Made by a program: the position numbers and the translations under genes
Assembly: GCF_963169125.1 (NCBI RefSeq)
Contig: NC_084796.1
Location: 86,573,888 to 86,637,887, forward strand
Reading direction: 5' to 3'
From: Humulus lupulus
Taxonomy: Eukaryota > Streptophyta > Magnoliopsida > Rosales > Cannabaceae
Length of the DNA: 64,000 nt
Part shown: positions 25,529-37,090 of the stretch, piece by piece
How the letters are laid out: every line of letters begins with the position of its first letter
Numbering within the stretch: position 1 is the stretch's first letter
Notes under the pieces: generated by a model
The model's input: the letters and a program-made list of their open reading frames with translations, nothing else
What the model was told of the DNA's origin: nothing
Databases searched by the model: none

Positions 25529-25964
25529 TACTTTCAACTTATACCTTGCTGCAATAATCAATGGGCCAATTAGGTAGTAATAACTAAACCTCTTACCGCC
25601 TCATGATCCAAGATCTAGCAGATACTCATCCGCATTCAACAATCATGCTAATAAGCATGTCGATTCATAATCATGACAATTAACAATTAACACTAAGCAA
25701 TTAATAATTAACGATGCTAATAAGCATTTCCTAGCAATATCAGTGCTAATAAGCACATTCTATCTCATCATGCAACAGCTAAGGGCCAGGCTCTATCAGT
25801 GTATCTCATGCTACCTAATAAGGCATGCAGGTAAAGCATTTATATCCTATTAAAGTAGTTAAACACGTTACCACAAAAAATAGATACAGAACCATGAGCC
25901 GAGCTTGTCTTCAGTGGTGAGTGTACATGCCCAGCCAGTCTACAAGAACCCTTAACCTTGGCAC
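25529..25964 (-). other. 5' leader of element C
   Basis: AT-rich untranslated leader between the PBS and gag. It has a dispersed short repeat (ATGCTAATAAGCA-like units at about 25645-25760). No gene. Confidence 0.7.
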
Positions 25965-25976
25965 GCTCTGATACCA
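25965..25976 (-). other. Primer binding site of element C, initiator tRNA-Met type
   Basis: Minus strand TGGTATCAGAGC, three bases inside the LTR end at 25980. Confidence 0.92.
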
Positions 25977-25979
25977 AGT

Positions 25980-28437
25980 TTTAATGCCCTAGTTAGCCAA
26001 GACTATCACACTGTGTATTTTAAATAGTTCTTAACCCGCTAAATGGGTCTTTAAGCCATAAACGTGCATCTAAATGTAATTAATGGGCCAGGGTTAAAAT
26101 CTCGGTCAAAAGGAATGGATATTTTATTAGAAATGTTAAACTGTACATGGAATCCCATAATGGTGTTTACAAAGTTGTTTACAGTTCAAAATGGTCATTA
26201 TAATTCAAAAGTTACAATTAGCCGTCCTAAGCGGCAAAAATAGTGTTAAACCCTAGTTCCCCTAAGAAACCTTGGCCATGGTGGTTAAGCGACTACATAT
26301 GTACACGCTGCCACCTAATCTTTCCACACAAGGTTGGGTAAGCTTTTCCTTCCCTTTACTTGCACCACATAGAACCCGTGAGCCAAGTCTCGATAAGAAA
26401 ACTTATTACTGCATGCATAAAAGTACCAATAAATGATTATGGAATCATTCTAGGGCCTGCAACCCTAATCATATGACCATAGGGTCATCCTAGGGTCTTG
26501 TGCCCTGAATAGGTGACCATGGAGTCATCATGGGGTCTTATGCCCTAAATAAATGATCGCGGAGTCATCCTAGGGTCTCATGCCCTCAATAGATGATTGT
26601 GGAGTCATTCTGGGGTCCTTTTCCATAGCCATGTGACCATCAAGTCACCCTAGGCCTTTATCCCTAGCTCTGAGTAACTAGCCATGGAATTAGTCAAGCA
26701 CTTTAGTTTTCTTCAACCATAGGGTCGAGCGAGCGTGTAACGCTCTGTTGATTAGATCTAATCATATCGACCAATGCTCAATGCGCTATTGCCGCTCTTG
26801 ACTCATCAGTCAATGTCATACGTCCAACGCTCAACACTATTGTCATTCCTGACTGATAAGCCAGAGCTTTACGACCAACATTCAGCACTATTGTCGTTTC
26901 TGACTAATAAGTCAGTGCCTTTCTCAAGTAAACAATGCAACCAAGCATTAATAATGCAACAAATATCCATATATAGAGCACTCAACATGCTTCATCAATA
27001 ATCATGTATGTCACATAATGGGTGCAATTTTCTTACCACATGTTTGAGTGTAGAATAAATTAAGAACGACCCTTGAGCACGATCATGCCCTTGAGCCCTT
27101 AGCGGTAACCTAATCATAATCAAATATTAAATCCCATCAATAATGAGCAAATAAAGGTTCCCGAACCAAGTCCTAGCCTTTGGAACCTCGACTTCTAGCA
27201 AACCGGGTAGTAGATTCGATCCCGAGCCTTAAGGTTTGAAAACTAGCCCCTAAAACCAAACCTAGCCAAAAAGAACCAAGCGAGCCTCGACCTGCCCCAA
27301 GGGTTGCGGAGCACCTCCCAGATAGACAACCCCCTGTCTAGATTCCAGGGGCGGGCTGCGACATGGCCTTGAGGGTTGCGGCACGCTAGCTAGACAGAGC
27401 CCCATCTTTGCTATGGGGTTCGCTTAGGTCGCGGCGCCTAAGAACACAGCCGGGACTTGACCCCGCGAACCCAACACCTCTGTTTTTTCCTCAGCTCAAA
27501 ACTCACCACAACAACACTTCCAATCAATCCCAAAATCAAAACCAAAACTCAACACAACATTTCCACCAAACCAGCAATAAAACCCAAGCTTTAGAACCGT
27601 CATAACACTAACAAAACCCAATTCCATAATCAAACTTTCAAGCTTATAAACAACATAAAAATAGAGGAAAACCTTAAAAGTTCAAGATTAGAATCATTAC
27701 CTCAATCACTGAATTATCCCTGAGCTTCACTCAATCAAGAACCTAACTCAAACTTATCTTCAATTCCCTTAAACTTAGCTTCAAAATTAAACTGAGAGAG
27801 AGAGAGGAAGAACAATTGAGAGAGAGAGAAAGAGAGTGCCCTGCTTCTTTGGTTCATTCCACAGCTTTCCCCTGGGCTAAGTTTATCTAATTAGCCTAAA
27901 ATGACTAAAATTCCCCTAGGGCCAACCTACTCCCTCAAAGCCACCCAAGGGCAATTTTGGCATTACCACCTACCCCGTTAACCATAATTAACGTCTCACG
28001 ATTCTCGTCACTTTTCATATCCTCAAATAATTACCAAATCATTTCCCATTTATTCACTCAATTCGGTAATGTACTAAGTACCAAATTACCCCTAGGCTCA
28101 CCCTGAGCCCGATAATTAACCCTGTTATGACTAAACTGCTAACTTGCTTCCTAGGATCGTCTCATGCCGAATAGCTCAAATATAATCACATAATAATGTG
28201 ATCTCACCCATATATCACATACATGCACATAAAATATACAAATATACCCTCAACGAGCCAAAATTATGAAAATTTCGTTCTTATAAGAACGGTCCACATA
28301 TATGCAAATACAGCCATATAATAATACAACCCACATAATCATGCATATAATCATATAATAAAACATTAAATCAATTATTGCCCTCCTGGCCTCCAAATTC
28401 AGGCACTAAGCCACATTATGGAATTTGGGATGTTACA
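25980..28437 (-). repeat. Right (5') LTR of element C, 2,458 bp
   Basis: Opens TTTAATGCC (the expected TG is mutated to TT) and closes GGATGTTACA. It carries the same 43-bp and 50-bp repeat arrays as the left LTR (26425-26660 and 26770-26920) in shorter form. About 92% identical to the left LTR over the first 300 bp by eye. Confidence 0.9.
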
Positions 28438-28442
28438 AGGAC

Positions 28443-28570
28443 CAAACTAGGAAGGACCCTATAAGATCCAAAATGAAGTATGTCCAGGAACATATCGCTT
28501 AAAGTGGCTAGACGGAACATAGGTCTCAAGGGCCTGGAACATAGAACACCTCTGCCGATACTATCAGTAG
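28443..28570 (+). pseudogene. Integrase C-terminal tail of Tat element B
   Basis: Resumes directly after element C and its target duplication. It reads PN, stop, EGPYKIQNEVCPGTYRLKWL, then AWNIEHLCRYYQ and the natural stop at 28568-28570. The same tail in element D reads NWEGPYQIEEVLHPGTYKL and HLRKYYQ. Two in-frame stops (TAG) occur before the natural end. Confidence 0.9.
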
Positions 28571-28770
28571 TCGGGAGGATCTAATTCTGCTCTTTCTAAC
28601 ATTTTTTATTTCATGTAATGTACGCCCCAGGGGCATTTCCTTTTAATAAAAATGGTGTGGACAAAAAACCATAAGAATGTTGTAAGAAAAGAAAAGGTTC
28701 ATGTTCGTCTTTAATTTTTTCACGAGCAAGTGACCTAAGATTACACTCTTTGGTCACTTGGGGGGTAAGA
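28571..28770 (+). promoter_or_regulatory. Post-pol region with internal PPT-like hairpin, element B
   Basis: Non-coding. A perfect inverted repeat, CAAGTGACC (28727-28735) and GGTCACTTG (28752-28760), runs straight into a G tract (28760-28765, then TAAG). The ACTTGGGGG part matches the true 3' PPT of this element at 36050-36058. Element D has the equivalent at 46163-46206. Confidence 0.7.
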
Positions 28771-28959
28771 CCATCTATACATGTCTAAGATTAAAAATAA
28801 AAAGGATGCAAAACTCATAGCTTAGTCCTAATCCGGACTCGTATGGACTGGGGGTTCAAAATCCAAATCCTAAAAATGGATGCAAGGCTAAAAGCCCAGT
28901 CCTAACCTGGATCCGTATTGTCTGAGGTGTTCAAAACCCAAAAGATTGGTCCAAACCTA

Positions 28960-31800
28960 ACATGGTTCAGGACAATCCAGTCCCTATTCATGTTTTCCTA
29001 ACATGGTCTAGAACCAGTGGAACTTGAATTGTAGGATTAGATTGACTAAATTTGGTCTAGTAAACAATCCAAGCCATTGGAACCTAAACCTCAGGTTCGA
29101 GATAAGTTAATCAGCTAAATTCTACCTAAATCATATTTTTAATGGTCCAGGCTGTTGAAACCTGAACATCAGTGTCAGGACAGATAAATCAGACGATAGT
29201 TAATATCTCCTTAACGGTCCAGGCCTTTGGAACCTGAACCTCGGGTCTGGAACAAGTCAATTAACTAAGTCATATCTGATGTAGCGCCCTGGTTACCTCA
29301 GAACAGTTACGGTGATCGGTGAACCAGAAATTTGACCTGCTACCCGAGTCCTTTGGTTAAAAATGTGCTCTAAGTGTTATTAACAGGCTAAGGTGGAAAA
29401 CCAATAAAAAAGGAAAGGATAAATTTCATTAAATACATAAACTGCTTATGAGCGCATCAAAACATTTACAAGTCATTTATAATACAAAATGGCCACTACT
29501 GTTTCAAATTTGCAACCCCGCCGACCTAAGCGGCAAAAATAGAGTAAACCCCCTAGTTCCTCTGAGAACTCCTTGACCGTGGTGGTCAAGCAGCCGCATA
29601 TGTACACATCACCACCTAAGCTCTCCACTCAAGGCTGGGTGAGCTTTTCTTTCCCTTTACCTGCACCACATAGCACCCATGAGCCATGGCCCAGCAAGAA
29701 AAACACAATATAGCATGATATAATATCAACAATGATCATAATAATCATTCAGGACGTTCAGTCCAAAACAGATAGGTGACAGTCGCAAAAGTCACTAAAT
29801 TGGGAACAGCTCCCTTCAGCCTTATGACGATAGGGTCACCAGGGCTTAACAGGTAAGTGAACCTTTCATTAACTTAAACATGACAGGTGCATGGTGACTG
29901 GTCACCAACATAACCTTCTTCATGACCATAGAGTCATAACCTTGGGACATCGTTCCCTAGCCATGTGACAAGCGATCACCTGGGCCTTAGGCCCCGGCTC
30001 TGAGTAACTAGTCTTAGACTAGCCAAGCGCTTATAAGTTTCATTGACCTTAGGGTCAGTCCAGTATTAATGTCTTAGAGTCATTCAATGCTGATATCGAT
30101 TAGATCTAATCTTCATTCGGTCATGCGTTCAGGACGCTTATGTCGGTTCTGACTCTTAGGTCAGTGTTCCTGACTAGTTAGTGCCATGTACAAGTAAACA
30201 ATATTCACTAGCATTTAATATGCAAACCATGTCCATATTCATCAACCAGCATGCCTCAACTACTATCATACATGTCATATACACGGGGTGCAGTTTTCTT
30301 ACCTCAGGTTCGAGCGAGAAATATTATAAGAACGACTCCTGAGAACGATCGATCTTTTGGTTCCTTAGCGGTTACCTAATCACAACCAATTATAACCTCC
30401 ATTAATGATAATCCACAATAATAGGTTCTTAACCTAAGCACCACTCTCAGGACCTCGAAACATGCCCACACGGTGAGTAGATTCGATCCCGGGCCTTAAG
30501 GATTGAAACCTCAAGTCAAAAACCCTTAAAAACACCCAAAACGGGACTTTGAAGGAAGAGAGTAGCGCTACAGTGCTGACCCCTAGCGCCCCAGCGCTAT
30601 TCTCAGAACTCCCAACATGCCCAAATGCCCTTGAGTAGCACTGTAGCACCCTAAGGTGGGCGCTATAGTGCTACCTCCAGACCAGAAACCCCCTGAAACC
30701 TCCTTCTTCATCTCCTTCGATTCTAACCTGTGTCCAATGCTTCCAAATCCCATTTTTGGTGCCAAATGAACCCAAAACCATCCCAACATATCCCAAACAT
30801 CACAACCATAAGAACCCTAGCCAAAACTCCCAACAAAACCAAGTATTCAACCTAGAAATCACAACTGCAAAACAAAACTAAAATAGAGCAAACCAGGGAT
30901 TTCAATGGTTAGAAACTTACCCAAAGCTCAGCTTATGATGCTCTTCAATGGAGGAACACTCTCCCAAACTCCCAAGGCTTACTTCCCAAGCTTGAATCCT
31001 CAAGAATGGTTCAAAAATCATAAAGAAAATTGAAGGGAAGGATGGTACGAGAAGGCTCTCCAAGTTGCTCTGTTTTTTTACCTCTTTCTTAGCTCAAAAT
31101 GGTTATATCTATCCTAGGGGTGAAATGACCATTGTACCCCTAGGTCAATTTAAGGTTTCTAAAGACTCCCAAGGGAAAAATTGGTATTTTCCACCTATCT
31201 CGTTAATCATAATTAACGCTCTCCAATTCCCGCTATTCTCAATAATCTCAAACATCAATAATTCATACCCTGTTACCCTTTAATTCCCGGCAATGTTCTA
31301 ATCCTTAAAATCACCCCGAGACTTATCCCGAGCCCTGAACTTAAACCTGTTGTGACAAGACCGCTAATCAATATTCCAAGATCGTCTCATGCCGAATAGC
31401 TCGAACAAACCCACATTATAATGTGGTCTCAACAACATATCACCGACATGCATACAAATATACAATTATACCCTTAACGGGCCAAATTACCATCACACCC
31501 CTGTAATTAAAATGTGGTCTCACATGCATACATTTAACATCATATTATAATATAATTCACATATACATGCATATTATCATTTAATGGCATATTTAAACAA
31601 GTATGGCCCTCCCGACCTACTAATCCCGCCATTAAACCACATCGGAGAATTCGAGGCATTACATCTGAGAATTCCATAACGGTCCAGGCCATTGGAACCT
31701 GAACCATAGAGTAAGGATAAATCAATTAAGTTATATTCAATAAAGTCCAAGACGATCCAGGCCGCCGAGACCTAAACTTTGGTCTCAGGACAAAGTAGGT
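28960..31800 (+). repeat. 3' minisatellite of Tat element B, split by a solo LTR
   Basis: About seven diverged units of about 55-95 bp, clearest as GGTCCAGGCC...TGGAACCTGAACC, start near 28965, 28991, 29048, 29142, 29215, 31682 and 31753. The unit at 29215 is broken by the solo LTR and continues at 31669. Tandem repeats between pol and the 3' LTR are a known trait of Tat/Ogre-type elements. 28771-28960 is non-coding with shorter related repeats. Confidence 0.75.
29280..31663 (-). mobile_element. Tekay-type solo LTR, 2,384 bp
   Basis: In plus orientation it opens TGTAGCGCCC and closes GAGGCATTACA. The target duplication TCTGA lies at 29275-29279 and 31664-31668. There is no internal sequence, so it is the product of LTR-LTR recombination. 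It is related to the LTRs of element C and of the 4959 copy. It contains AGCGCT-type palindromes at 30560-30682. Short open frames inside it are not genes. Confidence 0.93.
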
Positions 31801-31899
31801 ACCTTCTACTATCTTTCCCCTAATGGTCCTAAAGTAAAATAAGTAAGTCTACAAGATATAGGAAAGAAAAGAAGGAGTCCTAAAGTAAAATACAAAAGC

Positions 31900-34800
31900 T
31901 CAGGGTTGGGCTTCTTTCTGATTAGGGACGTCTGGAGCATTCTCACCTTGCTGATCCCCAGCAAGAAGCATCGCGTCCTCCTTTTCCTTCGCTTCAAATT
32001 CAACCCTCTTCACAGCTGTATCCCGATAGAGGAAGATGTTCATGTTTTTATCTTGGAGCCAGGCCATGTAAACGACCTCGTCAAAAGTGACCTCCAGTAA
32101 TTCATCAGCCTGCCCCTTCTTCTTGCGAGCCTCCTCTCTTCGCTTCATTTCCAAATGGGCCATTGCCTCTAGCGCCTGGTTCTGCCTCTAAAGAGATGCA
32201 ACCTTTCCCGCTCCTAGCGAAGCTGGACCTCAGCCGCCTCCAAGAGCGCCTTGGTAGAAGCCTTTGAATCGTGAGCACGAGATAGCTCCACCTCCAGGGC
32301 CTCTATCAATTTCTTGTGCTGAGCATCCCTCTTGGCTAGAGCCTCCTCACGCTCGGTCTGAACCCGGGTGGCCTCCTTGGCGAGGGCCTCCCTGGCAGTC
32401 TCTTGCTGATTGACAGCTCTCTCCAGTTCCATTTGGGTCATCTCCAGCTTCATCGCCATCTCGGCCACCAACTCCGGGTTCCTGTGAGCCAACAATGAAT
32501 CCTGGAAAAAAGCAAAGTTAGAAATAACACAAAAAATAATGGTGATAAAGAAAAAAAAACAGGACAAACGTAGGACTTACCTCAGTGGCTTGATGATGGA
32601 TGGCCTGAGAGAGAAAGAGTGTGTCCGTGTTAGCCAATGTGGCATAACGCTTGAGCTGAAGGGTGGACATGGTATTCCCCACCTGGGCCAGCAAGTCCAC
32701 AGCAAGTGGGGCCAGAACCCAATCCCAGCTGCCAGCTGATCAATGATCTGCTGGGGGCACCGAAGGCCTTTGGACGTTCGGCGAACTCTACCTTCCAGCT
32801 TATGACCAAGGCCCGGACCACCTTGTCCCGTTTATCATGCCCTTCGTCCCAAGCCCGGAACATCATTTTCATCTTCTTCTGCTATAGGATCAAGTCCTCA
32901 TCCTCAGGAAGGGCCGGGTTGATGGGTAGCTCGAGAACCTTCGGGAGCTCCTGCATGACGATGAGGCTTTCACCAGAGGAATGCTCCTTGGTCAGGGAGA
33001 AATCCTTGGTCTTGGCCCACTTTGAGGACTCTACAGTGATCAGGTTAGTTTTCCTTTTACTCCCTCCACCTCCTTCTGAAGGCTCTTGATCTAGATTAAT
33101 GACCTGGAGAGGAGCAGGTTGGATTGGACGTTGCTCAGTCAGTGCCACCAGGACAAACGTTGCAGCTTGAACTCCCCCGGAAGCTCCCAGGTCCGGTTGT
33201 GAGTCCTAAGGATCATCTCGATTATATTCTTCTTGGTCAGACCCTTGGCAGCCTTCTTTGCTAAAACCTTGGCAGCAACAGCCCTGGCCTCGATCATCTC
33301 TTTCATTTTGGTCACTGGGTTAAACATGTCCAGGTCACCTGAGATGGAAATAAAAAGAAAATTGATCATCAATGTAAAGGAATGAGGGTGACAGACAAAA
33401 ATAAAGGAAACACTTAAGTCTAAAGTCCTCTGGGACAAACACTCATCCATGGAATGGGCACGACTCAACTCTCCTAGTGCAAAATAATGAATTTGGTCCC
33501 CTATGTCATCCGGGTCCAAAAAGCTACCGTATTGAAGGAACGAGGATGTGTACGTGAGGGTCAGCATGTCTACAGCAATGGGGCAAGGAAGCCCCACGTT
33601 ACTAACGTTCCCGGTCAAATAATCCCGGTAGTGTTGCCTAATCCTAACTAAGCCCTCAATATGAGGGGTGTAAGTTAAAACTGGAGGCATTTTACCTTGC
33701 CCCAAAATGCTAGCCCTGGGAGCCCTAATGTTGGGCTGCCTCCCCATGAGAAGGGCATCCAGCTCTTCGGACGCGGCCTTCTCCGCATGGCCTGCCTGCT
33801 CTTTTCTCTTCTTCTCTGCGTCCACCTTGATCGCGGCCTCCACCGCCTCAATGTGAATAAGGTCCAACTCCTCTCTCAAGGCAGGATCCCTTTCGCATTG
33901 CAGCCCCTGGAGGCTAGGGGCATCTATTGATTGGTGGGCGGCAATCAGATTGATCAGCCGATGGTTCTCCGTGGTCGCAAAGCCTCCCACATCTAGCTCA
34001 TCGGCACTAAGAGTGGCATAATACTTTTTTTGATCCAGGATCGATTTACTGAGCCGATTTTGAGCGTACGGACCTATTCACAGGAACATAAGTTTCCAAT
34101 AAACTAAATAAAGGGCGAAATGAAAAATGAAGAAGGATGACTTACCCACGTGCTAAAAGTCCAGCAATAGGGTGGGGTTCTTCTCTAGGAGGAACCCGGA
34201 TGTCATGAATCAGTAGTGCCTGACATCCGGGGGATGTTTCCAAGTTCTGAACAGAGTCAGACTAATGCCACGGGCTTTCAACTTATAGAACCTGTCCCGT
34301 GTCTTATCCTTAGTATTAAGTTACGGCTCTAGCTTGTAAAAGTATAGCACCTCCGTGGGGGTGGACACCGGGATCTCCTTCGAAGGGCAGAATATGCACC
34401 ATCCCACAAGCAACTTATATGCTTGGGGTAGAAGCTAGAAAGGCACGATCCCCACGAACTTGAGGAACCACGCAAAATAGTCATGGAGCGAGAGAGTAGC
34501 TCCTACATTGATGTGGCCAATGCTCTAGGCCCTAAACATGCCCGCTCTGGTATGAGTTTTCTCTTCTTTCTAGGACAATCTATTGTAAAATACTCCTGGA
34601 GTCGACTCTACCCCAAGGGCCTTCTCCAGTTCATTCACCATCTGGTAGTTTCAGAACTCGTTCTTTTCTCCGTCCATTTCCCACGTGTTTCCAGTGGGAA
34701 TCTTGTGCCCCTCCAAGACGATAGGGCCCGCTTGGTCAATATCCTCCGTGTATAAAGTAACGTCGTGACCCGTGATCAAAGACCTGGAAGCGACAAGAAA

Positions 34801-35475
34801 AGCGAGAACTAAGTAGTTAGCACAGAAACCTAAGAAAATTGGTTAGGTGGAGTGATTCTCCTAAAACTTCTTGGAGAGGTCCCCTCCGAACCCATATCTG
34901 AGACCAATAGAGGTCCCAGGAATATGAATTAGGAAATAAAGAGCAAAGGAATTCACTAATAAACTAATTCGCTCAAACGACTTTGAGGCGTTTGAGTTTA
35001 GTGGTCGGGGACAATCAAGCCCGCTTCACCAGTCAAACCACTTATGGTATGAGGTGTCATCTAGAAACCGTACTGTTCAACTTTACCACTACCACTACTC
35101 AGAACCACCCTACATAGTGGTTGCATCCCTAACAACTCTACAATCGTGAAAACTATACGATAGTAAAAATGACCAACAGGAATAAGAAAGTGACCAGAAG
35201 ACTTACTGTGGGGTATTGGATTTGGGATTCATTGAATTTTAGGCGACAACATTGGTAATATTTCGATCTTGAACCTGAGGAGATGATGTGGCAGCTCGTC
35301 GGCACTCCCAGACGGATGGATCGAGACAGAGTCGTCGGCTTGTTGAGTGAAAAAAGGCTCAGTCGGAAAAAAAAAATAAGCACGAAGAAATAGCAATTAC
35401 AAGAGAATCTTGTCGGCAATTTCGAACATACAAAGCTTGGGCACTCTGCTCTCTAGATTGAGAATTCGGGATGAG
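31900..35475 (-). pseudogene. Antisense multi-exon gene in Tat element B
   Basis: Minus strand. Exons by splice signals: about 35475-35207 (donor GTAAGT), 34783-34146 (acceptor CTTCCAG, donor GTAAGT), 34073-about 33412 (acceptor GAATAG), 33338-32581 (acceptor CATCTCAG, donor GTAAGT), 32501-31900 (acceptor TTCCAG). Exon 2 reads HINVGATLSLHDYFAWFLKF and YKLLVGWCIFCPS, like the plant 'putative gypsy type transposon' (Transposase_28) domain. Exon 3 has a helical KKRKEQAGHAEKAASEE run, and the last exons form a coiled coil (EMTQMELERAVNQQETAREA, EREEALAKRDAQHKKLIEA). Function unknown. Several stops and one frameshift near 33150; the exon 3 donor is not canonical. Confidence 0.7.
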
Positions 35476-35502
35476 TAAAATGTAGAAATGAGCCTGTCAA
35501 GG

Positions 35503-35510
35503 TATTTATA
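35503..35510 (-). promoter_or_regulatory. TATA box of the antisense gene in element B
   Basis: Minus strand CTATAAATACC, about 30 bp ahead of a plausible transcript start near 35475 and followed by the first exon with its GTAAGT donor at 35206. The matching site in element D is at 49813-49826. Prediction from sequence only. Confidence 0.55.
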
Positions 35511-35519
35511 GGATGAAAA

Positions 35520-36019
35520 TCCACTATTTGATCTAACGGTCCACGATGAGGATCCCAAGATTATCCCCATCTGACAGTCCCGGACAATGCAGGGGCATTA
35601 ATTGGCCTAATCGAGTACTAAATCGTGGATTCGTCAATCCACGATCCGCGCTTACCTCATCCAATGATCCATGTTGAAAATCCCAAAACTATCCCCATCC
35701 AACGACTCTGGATAGTGCAAAAGCATTAAACAGCCCACTTGAGTACCCAAAACACCTTTTTCATACTGACAGGACGCTTTGAGACGTGTGCTGACACGCA
35801 TTGGTCACCTAGGTAATTAAAAGATTCTCTCCAGATTTCTATGGTGCGAGTGGTACAAACGCACCATCAACATGGAAACATGTGTCTAGGACATTGGGAA
35901 TCCGAAAGGACGGGAATCGACCAAATGGCTTCCAAGTAAATGAACCCGGGTCCTGGTAAATGAACCGCGACTCAAGTAAACAAACCAGGATACTTGTGAT
36001 TGATCCAGGAGAAGGAATG
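35520..36019 (+). repeat. Element B 3' region with about 21-bp repeats
   Basis: Non-coding. 35932-36003 has about four units built on GTAAATGAACC or GTAAACAAACC, period about 21 bp. The same repeat occurs inside both LTRs of element B (11592-11674 and 36382-36470), though this block is outside the LTR. 35520-35830 carries two related blocks around GATCCACGAT. No gene. Confidence 0.7.
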
Positions 36020-36062
36020 CAAGTCTCCACCATGCAAACACGGATGAAGACTTGGGGGTAAA
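36020..36062 (+). promoter_or_regulatory. Polypurine tract and hairpin of Tat element B
   Basis: ACTTGGGGGTAAA directly precedes the 3' LTR. The inverted repeat CAAGTCT (36020-36026) and AGACTTG (36048-36054) runs into the tract. Confidence 0.8.
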
Positions 36063-36579
36063 TGTTATACATATTTTCCACCTTTGACACGTGGTAGGGC
36101 CAAATAGGTCCATGGGCCCTCATAAGAGGTTCAGGCCCGACCTAGGCCCAGTGAATAATGAATAAGGAAACCTTGGCAGCCCAGGCCATACTAAGCCCAA
36201 TGGCAGGAAAGTAGCGCAAGCATAATGACGAGGCCAGAACTAAGGTGCAGGCCCGCATCACCTCCCTGACCACTCTCAATCTACATCCTTCGGAATGTAA
36301 ATTGTGATGGCAGAAAACTCACACCAGGAGACGGATCCCATCAAGTGGGATCTAGGAGAAGACGTCGTCAACAAGATATCTGCCTTGGTAAATGAACTTG
36401 GATCCTGGTAAACAAACCAGGACTTGGGTAAACGAACCCAGATATTTGTAAATGAACCCATACCATATGTCTGGATAGGGCAAGCCTCGTCTTCCTTGAT
36501 GCTAACGTGTTCTCGAGAAATCTGGAGTTTGGTCTCCCTAACAAACCTATAGAATGGGGTACACACAGAACGTACACTG
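36063..36579 (+). repeat. 3' LTR of Tat element B, truncated at 517 bp
   Basis: Opens TGTTATACATATT and matches the first half of the 5' LTR (11277-11793). It stops at ACACTG, where a copia-like LTR begins. The remaining about 490 bp is not found in the window. The LTR pair is very roughly 86% identical by eye. Confidence 0.9.
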
Positions 36580-37090
36580 TGTTAGGGTTTTATGCCCTAA
36601 TTAAAATCCAATTTCTTTGTAATCTCATTTATTATCAATAAAAGAATAGAAATCATGTTTTGACTTGGTCAATCACTTTGCTCACATTTTTATTTTCATG
36701 ATTACTTTTTTAATATAAACTTCTATTAAATCCTAAGCATATAGCTAACCGGATTTATAGTGACGTAATCACAATGGAATATAAATATGATTATATGTTC
36801 AAATATAAGTTAGTCCTAAGATTAGTCAGTGCACAGGATTTACACTGACTTGCCAATCTATGATATGATCTACTTACACATCGTAGTGTTATGTTCTTTC
36901 CAGAACATTAGCAAAGTAGATAAGCTCGGATGTATTTGTTACATCAGACTGGACCAATATTGACAGTAGATAGGATAAGTAAACATACCGTATTATCTAT
37001 TCTAGTCATATCATATAGTTGACCATAGGTCAATTCAATCTCAATTCTGGGTGGTTAGTATTCTAACTTATTGTATTATTTGAGTTCTAA
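36580..37090. repeat. Copia-like LTR fragment
   Basis: Opens TGTTAGGGTTTTATGCCC, an LTR start widespread among plant copia elements, and ends near GTATTCTAACTTATTG, also typical. AT-rich, no reading frame. No target duplication was found, and the right border with the next LTR is unclear. Confidence 0.5.

Larger units (their letters stand above)
18507..28437 (-). mobile_element. Tekay chromovirus element C, near complete, 9,931 bp
   Basis: Two LTRs flank a minus-strand gag-protease-RT-RNase H-integrase-chromodomain unit with a Met-type PBS and a PPT. The five-base target duplication AGGAC lies at 18502-18506 and 28438-28442. It sits inside the integrase C-terminal region of Tat element B, which reads on directly after it. 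LTR identity is about 92% over the first 300 bp by eye, so it is younger than B but not recent. Confidence 0.95.
11277..36579 (+). mobile_element. Tat-type Ty3/gypsy element B, nested and 3' truncated
   Basis: Order: 5' LTR, PBS, gag, protease, RT, RNase H, archaeal-type RNase H, integrase, PPT-like hairpin, minisatellite, antisense gene, PPT, 3' LTR. It is interrupted by element C (18507-28437) and by a solo LTR (29280-31663). The 3' LTR stops after 517 bp. Its LTRs differ at very roughly one site in seven over the shared 514 bp, making it one of the oldest insertions here. The base-pair total without inserts is about 13 kb. Confidence 0.9.

Noticed and set aside
32706..33089. Plus-strand 127-codon open frame
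   Set aside because: Shadow of exon 4 of the antisense gene in element B.
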